Assembly: GCF_017912535.1 (NCBI RefSeq)
Contig: NZ_JAERQK010000002.1
Location: 432,401-496,400 of the forward strand
Direction: 5' to 3'
Length of the DNA: 64,000 nt
From: Motiliproteus sediminis
GTDB taxonomy: Bacteria; Pseudomonadota; Gammaproteobacteria; Pseudomonadales; Balneatricaceae
This document shows positions 45,821 to 54,748 of the stretch, piece after piece. The number at the start of each line of letters is the position of its first letter. Position 1 is the first letter of the stretch. A program made the translations under genes and the position numbers. The notes below the pieces were generated by a model. That model ran no database searches. It was not told where the DNA came from and saw only the letters and a list, made by a program, of their open reading frames with translations.

Positions 45821-47298
45821 CCCAAGGACTCCAGCAGATCGGCCCGTTCAACCATCTCGCTGCCGCGCAGATCAGCCAGCGTGCGAGCCACCCGCAACAC
45901 CCGGTGATAAGCCCGCGCTGACAGCCCCAGCCGTGTCAAGGCGCTCGCCATCAAGCTCCGATTTGCCGTATCCAGGGTGCAATCCTGATCCAGCTCGGCT
46001 GGGCTCAGCCTGGCGTTGACCTTACCGCGCCGGCGCCGTTGGCGCTCCCGTGCGGCCAACACCCGCTGACGCACATCCGCGGAGCATTCCCCCTCCGGCT
46101 TCGGGTTGGTCAGTTCGTCCCCGGCCAGTGCACCCACCTCCACGTGCAGATCGAGGCGATCAAGTAGCGGCCCGGAGATTTTGCTCTGGTAGCGTTTGAC
46201 CTGCTCCAGATTGCAACCGCAGCGCCCGGAGCTGTCACCGTAGTAGCCGCAGGGACAGGGGTTCATCGCGGCAATCAGTTGAAAGCGCGCCGGATAGGTC
46301 ACCTGACGACTGGCGCGGCTGATACAGATCTCGCCCGACTCCAGCGGTTCGCGCAACACCTCCAGCACTTTTCGGTCAAACTCCGGTAACTCGTCAAGAA
46401 ACAGCACCCCGGCATGGGCCAGCGAGATCTCCCCCGGCTTGGGCGAACTTCCTCCCCCCACCAGCGCCACGCCCGACGCGGTGTGATGCGGCGCCCGAAA
46501 CGGCCGCTCACCCCAACCACCCGGATCGAACCCGCCTTGAGACACCGATTGCAGCGCGGCCACCTCAAGCTGCTCCGCGTTGGTCAGCGGCGGCATCAGT
46601 CCGGACAGACGACTGGCCAGCATGGTCTTGCCGCTGCCGGGAGGGCCAACAAAAAGCAGGCTGTGACCACCGGCTGCTGCCACTTCCAGGGCACGCTTGG
46701 CCTGATACTGGCCGCGCACCTCGCTCAGGTCGGCAGAGCCGTTGAGCGGTGCTTGCGGCGGACGGAGGACCGGCTCCGGCAGGGGCTTCTCGCCACAGAG
46801 ATGGGCGCAAACATCGAGCAGGTGATCCGCGCCACGTACCCTCACATCTTCAACCCGCAACGCCTCCTGCACGTTGGCCACTGGCACCAGCAGGGTGCGC
46901 CCGGCCCCGCGGGCGCTGATTGCCGCTGACAACACCCCCGGCACCGGGCGCAGAGCACCGGACAATGCCAGCTCAGCCACCACTTCATAGCTGTCCAGCT
47001 CAACTCCGGCTAACTGCCCCGACGCGGACAGTATGCCCAGGGCGATGGCAAGGTCGTATCGCCCGCCCTCTTTGGGAAGATCGGCGGGGGCCAGGTTAAC
47101 GGTAATGCGGCGGGCGGGGTAATCGAAGCCGGCGTTGATCAGCGCGCTGCGCACCCGATCTTTGGCCTCTTTGACCGCGGTTTCCGGCAAGCCCACGATG
47201 GATAATCCGGGCAGGCCGTTGGTGAGGTGAACTTCGACGGTGACGGCAGGCGCGTCAATGCCGAGCTGTGCCCGGCTGTGAATGATAGCTAGGTTCAT
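45784..47298 (-). CDS. comM: ComM/YifB-type Mg-chelatase-like AAA+ protein
   Basis: A 504-residue AAA+ ATPase; in Vibrio ComM is the helicase that extends heteroduplex during natural transformation. Domain order is the ChlI-like N-terminal protease-fold domain (about 20-140, GLPGLSIVGLPETAVKEA), the AAA+ module with Walker A GPPGSGKTM and the GEISLAHAGVLFLDELPE segment, four cysteines typical of YifB (MNPCPCGYYGD, GRCGC), and the C-terminal domain SARAYHRVLRVARTLADL. The start ATG 47298 yields MNLAIIHSRAQLG, the family N-terminus; it lies 44 bases inside the upstream GGDEF/EAL gene. Confidence 0.94.
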   Translation of the reverse strand: MNLAIIHSRAQLGIDAPAVTVEVHLTNGLPGLSIVGLPETAVKEAKDRVRSALINAGFDYPARRITVNLAPADLPKEGGRYDLAIALGILSASGQLAGVELDSYEVVAELALSGALRPVPGVLSAAISARGAGRTLLVPVANVQEALRVEDVRVRGADHLLDVCAHLCGEKPLPEPVLRPPQAPLNGSADLSEVRGQYQAKRALEVAAAGGHSLLFVGPPGSGKTMLASRLSGLMPPLTNAEQLEVAALQSVSQGGFDPGGWGERPFRAPHHTASGVALVGGGSSPKPGEISLAHAGVLFLDELPEFDRKVLEVLREPLESGEICISRASRQVTYPARFQLIAAMNPCPCGYYGDSSGRCGCNLEQVKRYQSKISGPLLDRLDLHVEVGALAGDELTNPKPEGECSADVRQRVLAARERQRRRRGKVNARLSPAELDQDCTLDTANRSLMASALTRLGLSARAYHRVLRVARTLADLRGSEMVERADLLESLGYRSQERASFRH

Positions 47299-49258
47299 CT
47301 TCGCTCCCTGAAGATGGTGAGTCGGCATCCATGGTTGAATCGTCAGGTAAAGATACACAAAGCTGCAGCGGTTTGCCGATACTGCCGTCCCGCAGCAACT
47401 GTTCCAGCTCCGCCGCCGGCAGCGGGCGCGCGAATAGATATCCCTGCCCACAGGCACAGCGTTCGCTGATCAAGGCCCGCAGTTGACGCTGGTTTTCGAT
47501 CCCCTCGGCAACGACCTCCATGTCCAGCTGCTTGGCCAGACTCAACAGGGTCTGGACAAAGCGCATGTCACAGGGCTCGTTATTCAGATCGTTAACGAAC
47601 GAGCGATCGATCTTGAGGCGACTGATCGGCAGGCGCTTCAGATGGCTCAGCGACGAGTAGCCGGTACCGAAGTCGTCAAGCGCCAGCAGGATACCGAGCT
47701 CCTGCAGGTCGCGCAGAATGCCGGGCGAGGTTTCGATATCCCGCATGGTGGTATCCTCGGTCACCTCAATGCCCAGCCACTGGGCATCCAGGCCTGATTC
47801 GGCCAGGGCCTGAACCACCGAGGCCACCAGATCATGCTGGGTATACATCGCCGGTGAGATATTAACCCACACCCGCATCGGCGCCAGCCCCTCCAGCTGC
47901 CAGCAGCGATTCTGGCGGCACGCCTCACGCAACACCCATTCGTTGAGTCCCTGGGCCAGTCCATATTGCTCGGCAATGGAGACTATCTCCGGCGGGGGGA
48001 TAAACCCCAGCTCCGGATGATGCCAGCGCAACAGCGCCTCAACGCCGGTCACCCGCCCATTACGCAGGTTGACCACTGGCTGGAAGTAAAGCATCAGCTC
48101 GCTGGCAGAGATCGCACCGCGCAGGTCTTCAGACAGCTGTTTGCGCCGCTGCGCTGCGGCGTTCATCTCGGCTTCAAACAGCCGGTAACTGTTACCCGCA
48201 TCCTGCTTGGCGAGCACCATGGCGGTGCCGGCGCAGGCCAATACCCGGCTAATATCTTCACCATCATCGGGGTAGAAGCTTACCCCCATGCTGATGCTAA
48301 CGAAGATTTCATGACCGTCGAGCATCACCGGACGGGTCAGGAACTCGATGATTCGCCGCGCCAGCATCGATGCTTCCTCGAAGGAGCCCAGCCCCTCCTG
48401 GATAACCGCGAACTCATCACCGCCAACGCGAGCGATCACCTCACCCTGACGAACCGCCGCACGCAAACGCTCGGCAATATGTTGCAACAAGCTATCACCG
48501 AGATGGTGCCCGATGGAGTCATTGATCGCCTTGAATTCATTGATATCAACCAAAAGCAGGGCCACCCGCGCACCGTCGCGTTGGCTTCGCGCACCCACTT
48601 GCTGCAGCAGCTGGGCAAAATGGCGCCGGTTAGGAATGCCGGTCAGCTCGTCTTCCAGCGCCTGACGCTTGCGCCGCATGCCTTCACGAAGGAACAGCAG
48701 CAACAGCGCAATCCCACTGATCAGCAAGCCCAGCAAGGACAGCGCGAACGGCGGTGCCATGCCCGCAATAACCACCTGCCGCGCCGGCGCACTCTGGCGG
48801 TTGAACACATCCACCGATAACCGATGCACCGCTTCGCGCACCGGTACAAACGACTGCAGAACAGTATTGGCGGTACGCTGATCGCCCGGTCGCAAGGTCA
48901 ACACCGCGCTTTCATGGGCGCGCATCGCCAGCTCCAGAGCCAGAATCACCTCGGTGGCGGTGGGCATATCGCGCACCTCCCGGGTGTCATCCCCCACCTG
49001 AATCATCTGTAGCCGGCTCCAGAGCAGATCGTAACTCAGCATTAACTGACTGTGATCGCGCTGCCCCCCACCCGCCAGCTCCAGCTGATAGGTAAAATCG
49101 CGTACGGAGCGATCCAGCTCCGAAATGGCCCAGGCTCCGGTTTTCTGCAGGGTAATCAACTGCCGCATATCGCTGACATGACGCAGGCCATTAACCACCG
49201 CGCTGGCCGAAAACACCATCACCAGCAAAATCAGCAAGCCGTAGCGCAGCCAGTTCAC
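47255..49258 (-). CDS. Membrane GGDEF-EAL c-di-GMP signalling protein with periplasmic sensor
   Basis: A 667-residue inner-membrane protein. TM1 at residues 5-25 and TM2 around 170-190 enclose a helical periplasmic domain of about 140 residues without a known name. GGDEF (about 200-365) is intact (RVGGDEFAV) and so is EAL (about 385-635: GVEALLRW, VTEDTTMR, DDFGTGYSS, KIDRSFV). It may be bifunctional or switch between activities. Its start overlaps the stop of the SUOX-fold gene by four bases, so the periplasmic protein is probably its sensory partner. The C-terminal 15 codons overlap the comM start. Confidence 0.92.
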   Translation of the reverse strand: MNWLRYGLLILLVMVFSASAVVNGLRHVSDMRQLITLQKTGAWAISELDRSVRDFTYQLELAGGGQRDHSQLMLSYDLLWSRLQMIQVGDDTREVRDMPTATEVILALELAMRAHESAVLTLRPGDQRTANTVLQSFVPVREAVHRLSVDVFNRQSAPARQVVIAGMAPPFALSLLGLLISGIALLLLFLREGMRRKRQALEDELTGIPNRRHFAQLLQQVGARSQRDGARVALLLVDINEFKAINDSIGHHLGDSLLQHIAERLRAAVRQGEVIARVGGDEFAVIQEGLGSFEEASMLARRIIEFLTRPVMLDGHEIFVSISMGVSFYPDDGEDISRVLACAGTAMVLAKQDAGNSYRLFEAEMNAAAQRRKQLSEDLRGAISASELMLYFQPVVNLRNGRVTGVEALLRWHHPELGFIPPPEIVSIAEQYGLAQGLNEWVLREACRQNRCWQLEGLAPMRVWVNISPAMYTQHDLVASVVQALAESGLDAQWLGIEVTEDTTMRDIETSPGILRDLQELGILLALDDFGTGYSSLSHLKRLPISRLKIDRSFVNDLNNEPCDMRFVQTLLSLAKQLDMEVVAEGIENQRQLRALISERCACGQGYLFARPLPAAELEQLLRDGSIGKPLQLCVSLPDDSTMDADSPSSGSEDEPSYHSQPGTARH

Positions 49259-49761
49259 TCACGGACCTCGATGCCATTGAGCTGCCAGACCATGGCGCTA
49301 TGGTGGTAGGGCGTATTGAGTTCGGGGTAATCGGTCATCGGATAAAGCAGCCAGATTGGGCCTCTCTGGCGCACCGAAATCGAGCGACCGTTGATTCTCA
49401 TCACCAGAACAAGGGGATAACGCGACACCTCGCCCCAGTGGAGCGTGGCGTGGTAATCGTTCAAAGCAGTCAGCTCCAGCTCGCTGCCCTGAGCCCCCAC
49501 CGCTTGCAGCAGATCGGCTAGCAAGGGGCCTTCAAACCGCTGTTTACCCTCGGTCCAGGGCGTTGCGGTGGTCATGCCATGCTGCGGCAGGTTATCCAGC
49601 ATGGCGCGATCAAAGTGTGCCTCGCCGCTGGCATTGGTGTATGCGATGGCGCCCTTTACTACCAGCAGAACCCGCCCGTCCGGGGGCGGCAACCCCTCGG
49701 CGTTAGCGGGCAAGGCAAAAGACAGTAAAAAGCCGATCACCAGCGTACGGAGTCTGCGCAT
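49255..49761 (-). CDS. Periplasmic SUOX-fold (molybdopterin-oxidoreductase-like) protein lacking the Mo-ligand cysteine
   Basis: A 168-residue protein with a signal peptide (RTLVIGFLLSFALPANA) and one domain of the oxidoreductase molybdopterin-binding (sulfite oxidase/YedY) fold: LLADLLQAVGAQGSELELTA, LNDYHATLHW and RQRGPIWLLYPM. The mature protein contains no cysteine at all, so the usual molybdenum ligand is missing. It is more likely a binding or sensor subunit than an enzyme. ATGA overlap with the downstream membrane GGDEF-EAL gene argues for a two-protein signalling pair. The start ATG 49761 is chosen to begin the signal sequence. Confidence 0.82.
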   Translation of the reverse strand: MRRLRTLVIGFLLSFALPANAEGLPPPDGRVLLVVKGAIAYTNASGEAHFDRAMLDNLPQHGMTTATPWTEGKQRFEGPLLADLLQAVGAQGSELELTALNDYHATLHWGEVSRYPLVLVMRINGRSISVRQRGPIWLLYPMTDYPELNTPYHHSAMVWQLNGIEVRE

Positions 49762-49807
49762 TGTTATTATTCTCCTCAAGCCGCAGCAGAAGCGTCTAGC
49801 GCAAAGT

Positions 49808-50080
49808 TTAGCTCGTTCCTCCGCGCTCCGGCGTGTCATGGTCAGCGCTTTCCAGCTCAGCCAGCCGCGCGTCCAACTGCTCGACCAGCTGGCGGGTGCG
49901 CATCAGAACTTCCGACTGGGTGTCGAACTCCTCTCGAGTCACCAGATCCAGTCGCGACAACGCTCCCTGCAGAATCAGATTAACGCTGCGACGGATCTCC
50001 TCCTGAGTTTTCTGCGGTCCCTCACCAACCAGTTGGGTGAACTGTTGATTCAGGGTTTCAAGCAATTTATGGCTAATCAT
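49808..50080 (-). CDS. ubiK: Ubiquinone biosynthesis accessory factor UbiK (YqiC/BMFP)
   Basis: A 90-residue coiled-coil protein that binds lipids and assists the soluble Ubi complex with UbiJ. The family pattern is clear: MISHKLLETLNQQFTQLV, an amphipathic helix, then RREEFD-like VTREEFDTQSEVLMRTRQ and the C-terminal coiled coil LDARLAELE. The start ATG 50080 is the only family-like one. A ubiK-comM linkage is common, here interrupted by the c-di-GMP pair. It diverges from glnK across 330 bp. Confidence 0.92.
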   Translation of the reverse strand: MISHKLLETLNQQFTQLVGEGPQKTQEEIRRSVNLILQGALSRLDLVTREEFDTQSEVLMRTRQLVEQLDARLAELESADHDTPERGGTS

Positions 50081-50191
50081 GGGCTGTTCTCTCACTGATC
50101 TATCGGGCCAACCACCGCAGTCTAACACGCACCGTCGCAAGGCCACCCGGCACCCGGTAAACGGAAGAACCCTTTTTGTGCCCCGTTTTAG

Positions 50192-50749
<558 letters not shown>

Positions 50750-50815
50750 CACGCGAACCTAATTCGAGTAAGAGCAAACCTGGCACCCCACCCGGGTGTC
50801 ATCGGAGGGCAAATC

Positions 50816-52081
50816 ATGGAAAACAATATCTTTCACCTGCAGTACGCGATGGACACCTTCTATTTCCTGGTGTGCGGCGCGCTGGTCATGTGGATGGCGG
50901 CAGGCTTCGCCATGCTGGAAGCGGGCCTGGTCCGCTCCAAAAACACCACTGAAATTCTGACTAAAAACGTGGCACTGTTCGCCATCTCCTGCATCATGTA
51001 CATGGTGTGTGGTTACGCGCTGATGTACGGCGGCGAGATCTTCCTGTCCGGCATGGGCGAGGTCGATACCGCAGCAGTACTGAGCGACTTCGCTGGCCGT
51101 GAAGACGGCTTTGAAGGCGGCTCTATCTACTCTGGCGCATCCGACTTCTTCTTCCAGGTGGTGTTCGTGGCGACTGCCATGTCCATCGTCTCCGGAGCGG
51201 TTGCAGAGCGTATGAAGCTGTGGGCATTCCTGGCCTTCGCCGTAGTGATGACCGGTGTTATCTACCCGATGGAAGGTAACTGGACCTGGGGCGGCGGTTC
51301 CGTCTTCGGCATGTACACGCTGGGCGACCTCGGCTTCTCTGACTTTGCCGGTTCCGGTATCGTTCACATGGCCGGTGCCGCTGCTGCCCTGGCTGGTGTT
51401 CTGCTGCTGGGCGCTCGTAAAGGCAAGTACGGAGCCAACGGTGCGATCAACGCCATCCCCGGCGCCAACCTGCCGCTGGCTACGCTGGGTACCTTTATCC
51501 TGTGGATGGGCTGGTTCGGTTTCAACGGCGGTTCGGTCCTGAAGCTGGGCGATATCGCCAACGCACACTCTGTCGCCATGGTGTTCCTGAACACTAACGC
51601 TGCTGCAGCCGGTGGTGCGGTTGCCGCACTGATCACCGCCCGCATCCTGTTCGGCAAGGCTGACCTCACCATGCTGCTGAACGGCGCGCTGGCCGGTCTG
51701 GTGGCCATCACCGCCGAGCCGTCTACTCCGACTGCCCTGCAGGCCACCCTGTTCGGCGCCATCGGCGGTGTGCTGGTCGTGTTCTCTATCATCACGCTGG
51801 ACAAGCTGAAGATCGACGATCCGGTCGGTGCCATCTCGGTACACGGTACTTGTGGTCTGCTGGGTCTGCTGCTGGTACCGGTTACTAACGACGGTTCCAC
51901 CTTCAGCGGCCAGATCATCGGTGCGCTGACCATCTTCGCCTGGGTATTCGTAACCAGCCTGGTTGTCTGGGGCGTGCTGAAAGCGGTCATGGGTATCCGC
52001 GTCAGCGAAGAGGAAGAGTACGAAGGTGTCGATATCGCTGAGTGCGGTATGGAAGCTTACCCCGAGTTCAACAAGGGCTAA
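50816..52081 (+). CDS. amtB: Ammonium transporter AmtB
   Basis: A 421-residue Amt/Rh ammonium channel with 11 membrane helices; the central pore histidines are in IVHMAGAAAALAG and SVHGTCGLLG. Other family marks are MLEAGLVRSKN, GNWTWGGGSVF and the C-terminal tail starting RVSEEEEYEGVDIAECG that contacts GlnK. There is no cleavable signal; the N-terminus MENNIFHLQYAMDTFYFL is the non-enterobacterial type. It follows glnK and is closed by a strong terminator. It is regulated by nitrogen status through the shared sigma-54 promoter. Confidence 0.97.
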   Translation: MENNIFHLQYAMDTFYFLVCGALVMWMAAGFAMLEAGLVRSKNTTEILTKNVALFAISCIMYMVCGYALMYGGEIFLSGMGEVDTAAVLSDFAGREDGFEGGSIYSGASDFFFQVVFVATAMSIVSGAVAERMKLWAFLAFAVVMTGVIYPMEGNWTWGGGSVFGMYTLGDLGFSDFAGSGIVHMAGAAAALAGVLLLGARKGKYGANGAINAIPGANLPLATLGTFILWMGWFGFNGGSVLKLGDIANAHSVAMVFLNTNAAAAGGAVAALITARILFGKADLTMLLNGALAGLVAITAEPSTPTALQATLFGAIGGVLVVFSIITLDKLKIDDPVGAISVHGTCGLLGLLLVPVTNDGSTFSGQIIGALTIFAWVFVTSLVVWGVLKAVMGIRVSEEEEYEGVDIAECGMEAYPEFNKG

Positions 52082-52139
52082 GCACAAGGAACACCAACAA
52101 CTACACGATTCACTGGAAGTCCTGACCTCAGTGAAACTT

Positions 52140-52170
52140 GGGCGCCCCGTAAAACGGGCGCCCTTTTTTG
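52140..52170 (+). terminator. Rho-independent terminator of glnK-amtB
   Basis: GGGCGCCCCGT pairs with ACGGGCGCCC (one bulged C) around an AAA loop, then TTTTTTG. Confidence 0.88.
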
Positions 52171-52194
52171 TGTTTGTTGGCGGATCAGGCGGGA

Positions 52195-52350
52195 GTGGCG
52201 CCAAACGGCGCGGAGCGGACATACTTGGAAGGCTGTTCTAGGGCGTTTAAATCTCCTTGCTGTGCGCTCCGATACCTCTCGTTGCGCCCACTCGGGCGCC
52301 TTCATTTCTTTTGCCCGCGCAAAAGAAACCGAAGCAAAGAAAAAGCGCCC
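52195..52350 (+). repeat. Hairpin repeat, copy A
   Basis: It begins with GGCGCGGAGCGG and GGCTGTTCTAG (both also in copy C), then a GCGCCCACTCGGGCGC block, then a perfect 10-bp stem TTTCTTTTGC (52305-52314) and GCAAAAGAAA (52319-52328). The stem sequence differs from the other copies but pairing is kept. Confidence 0.75.
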
Positions 52351-52783
52351 CACTTACTTGTCGGCTGCGCCGATTCCCTGCGCAGGGCACGAACAATCCG
52401 GGGATCGTCAGAATGGCCGTCCCTGGCCATACTGCCGCCGCTTCGCGCATCCAGCGCTCGCCCCTTGCGGGCCTTAATCGGATTCTTCGCACCCTGCTCC
52501 GGCTGCGTAAAAGGGGGAAGGTGGAGCTGCCGGAAGGTTTGGGATTTATATCCAGCGAATAAAGGGACTTAGGTTACATAGGTGACATAGGTGCGGCTGG
52601 CACCCAGGGCCCGTTAGAAAGTCGACGAGCACTGGTGTCACTTGAGGGTTTCAGCCCGTCAGGGGCAAGGCCGGGATGGCCGCCGCCGCAACAGTATGGC
52701 CAGGGAGGGCCATTCTGTTGTGCCCCTCCAGTGGCATCAGCGCGCAGGTCCCGCAGGGCGACTTTCGTGGGCGAGTGCTTTTT

Positions 52784-52845
52784 GGTTACTTTTTGTCACG
52801 ACTGATAAAAAGTAACCCGCCCGGGTGGGCGGAACAGAGGCGGGC
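52784..52845 (-). repeat. Hairpin repeat, copy B (inverted)
   Basis: On the minus strand it reads CCTCTGTTCCGCCCACCCGG followed by GCGG and then a perfect 11-bp stem (GGTTACTTTTT 52784-52794, AAAAAGTAACC 52807-52817). The 24-nt block before the stem is identical to copy C. Confidence 0.75.
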
Positions 52846-53024
52846 ATGCAACGCGGAAAAGAGCTTTGAACACTTCGCCAAGCGAGCCAAGTCAATGACC
52901 GCTACGCGCCGAATCCGGTCGTGCCCAACACCCGGCGCCGCATACGCCATTGAGGTCACGACGCGCACTCATCGCCTGCACTTGCTGGACTGCTAGCACC
53001 TCTTGCTACCAGAACCACCAAAAC

Positions 53025-53041
53025 TGCACACTTTTTGTGCA
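53025..53041. promoter_or_regulatory. NtrC-like palindrome upstream of the second PII gene
   Basis: TGCACACTTTTTGTGCA is a 17-bp palindrome matching the NtrC consensus TGCACC-N5-GGTGCA except for the innermost pair. A sigma-70-like -10 (TATACT, 53070-53075) lies 29 bp downstream; a sigma-54 match (TGGCGC...GC) has spacing one base short. It implies nitrogen control of this gene. Confidence 0.6.
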
Positions 53042-53143
53042 CCCTAATGGCGCACCCGCGCAAATGGAGTATACTGGGGACCGTTTTTATCACCTCAGCC
53101 CATAGACGGCTGCGGCAATTCCGCTTTTGAATCTGGGAGATAG

Positions 53144-53485
<342 letters not shown>

Positions 53486-53507
53486 GAGTTTCTACAGCGC
53501 AACGATC

Positions 53508-53531
53508 AGCCCTCCTAGTGAGGGCTTTTTT
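53508..53531 (+). terminator. Terminator of the second PII gene
   Basis: AGCCCTC (53508-53514), loop CTAGT, GAGGGCT (53520-53526), then TTTTT. The loop contains the stop codon of the convergent arsJ gene. Confidence 0.85.
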
Positions 53532-54744
53532 CTGCCTGCGGCAGAGGCTTCAGCCGCGGCAGCGCAGTGGATATACCCACCGTCAGCAGCAGCATCAACG
53601 CCGATCCCCACAGACAGGCTGCCAACCCCCACTGCTGGTAGAGCCAGCCGCTGAGCAGCGTGCCCAACAGCCGACCGGCGGCGTTGGCCATGTAATAGAA
53701 GCCAACGTCGAGGGATACCCCGTCGGCCGAGGCATAAGACAAGATCAGGTAGGAGTGCAGCGCCGAATTAAGTGCGAACACTACTCCAAACAGCAGCAAT
53801 CCCCCCACCAGCAGCGGCTCGGTGGGCACCCGATCCAGCCCCAACGCGATCGCCGTCGGCACCAGCATCAGCGCCAGCGCCCAGCGCAAGGCGGAACCAC
53901 CGTCCGGCGGATGAGCGGCGCGCTTGCCAGTCAGCGCCGGAGCGATGCTCTGCACCAGCCCGTAGCCGATCACCCAGCAGGCCATAAAGCTCCCCACCTG
54001 CAGGTGCGACCAACCCAGTGCCTCGCTCATGAATACCGGCAGCGCGACCACGAACCAGATATCGCGGGCGCCGAACAGAAACAGTCGCGCCGCCGACAAC
54101 TGGTTGATGGCGCGGCTCTTAGAGAAGATATCGCGAAACTTCGCCTTCTTAGTGGCGATACCCAGATCACGCTGCAGCCACAACAGGCTGCCGCCCAGAA
54201 TCAGCACCAGCACCGCAGCCATCGCCAGCATCGAGTTTTGAAAACCAACGCTGGCTAACAGCGCACCACCGACAAAGAAGCCCACCCCTTTGAGCGCATT
54301 CTTGGAGCCGGTCAGCAATGCCACCCAGCGATACAGCCATGATTCACCGCCGCTGCCAGCCAGCAATTTTACGCTGCTCTTGGCGCTCATCTTGTTGAGG
54401 TCTTTGGCGATCCCCGACAGCGCCTGCGCCGCCATCACGTAGGGGACGTTGAGCCACTCCGCCGGCGCCGCCAACATACCGAGCGCCATCACCTGCAGCG
54501 CCAGGCCGATGTTCATGGTGCGGTTGAGGCCGATTCGCGCTCCCAGCCAGCCCCCCACCAGATTGGTGACCACACCGAAGAACTCGTAGAACAGAAAAAG
54601 CAGCGCAATCGCCAGCGGCGCGTAACCGAGCTGGTGGAAATAGAGCACCACCAGCATCCGCAGCGCACCGTCGGTAAGGGTAAAGGTCCAGTAGTTGCCG
54701 GTGACCAGCGCGTACTGGCGCATCGCTGCAGTATCCTGCGTCAT
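53515..54744 (-). CDS. arsJ: Organoarsenical efflux MFS transporter ArsJ
   Basis: A 409-residue major facilitator with about 12 helices. ArsJ exports 1-arseno-3-phosphoglycerate, formed by the paired GAPDH from arsenate, which then falls apart outside the cell. Family-like segments are YALVTGNYWTFTLTDGALRM at the N-terminus and NKMSAKSSVKLLAG in the central loop. It directly follows the GAPDH gene (4 bp), an arrangement diagnostic for ArsJ. The stop lies within the terminator loop of the convergent PII gene. It provides arsenate resistance without a reductase. Confidence 0.93.
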   Translation of the reverse strand: MTQDTAAMRQYALVTGNYWTFTLTDGALRMLVVLYFHQLGYAPLAIALLFLFYEFFGVVTNLVGGWLGARIGLNRTMNIGLALQVMALGMLAAPAEWLNVPYVMAAQALSGIAKDLNKMSAKSSVKLLAGSGGESWLYRWVALLTGSKNALKGVGFFVGGALLASVGFQNSMLAMAAVLVLILGGSLLWLQRDLGIATKKAKFRDIFSKSRAINQLSAARLFLFGARDIWFVVALPVFMSEALGWSHLQVGSFMACWVIGYGLVQSIAPALTGKRAAHPPDGGSALRWALALMLVPTAIALGLDRVPTEPLLVGGLLLFGVVFALNSALHSYLILSYASADGVSLDVGFYYMANAAGRLLGTLLSGWLYQQWGLAACLWGSALMLLLTVGISTALPRLKPLPQAEKSPH

Positions 54745-54748
54745 CGAC

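Larger units (their letters stand above)
52190..53020. repeat. Non-coding composite repeat region between amtB and the second PII gene
   Basis: About 0.8 kb with several overlapping frames but no protein-like one. It contains two hairpin repeats in opposite orientation (52195-52350 and 52784-52845) and a nearly perfect 26-nt inverted pair: 52409-52434 and 52692-52717, one mismatch. The two halves are thus arranged as large inverted arms around 52560. No transposase is present. It looks like non-autonomous repeat DNA inserted between amtB and a duplicated PII gene. Confidence 0.75.

Noticed and set aside
50759..52222. A 487-residue minus-strand frame across amtB
   Set aside because: Antisense shadow of amtB with His/Gln/Asp-rich low-complexity translation and no domain.
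52168..52996. Several 70-130 residue frames on both strands between amtB and the second PII gene
   Set aside because: They overlap each other in all frames across repeat DNA, start and stop inside hairpins and show no protein-like composition.
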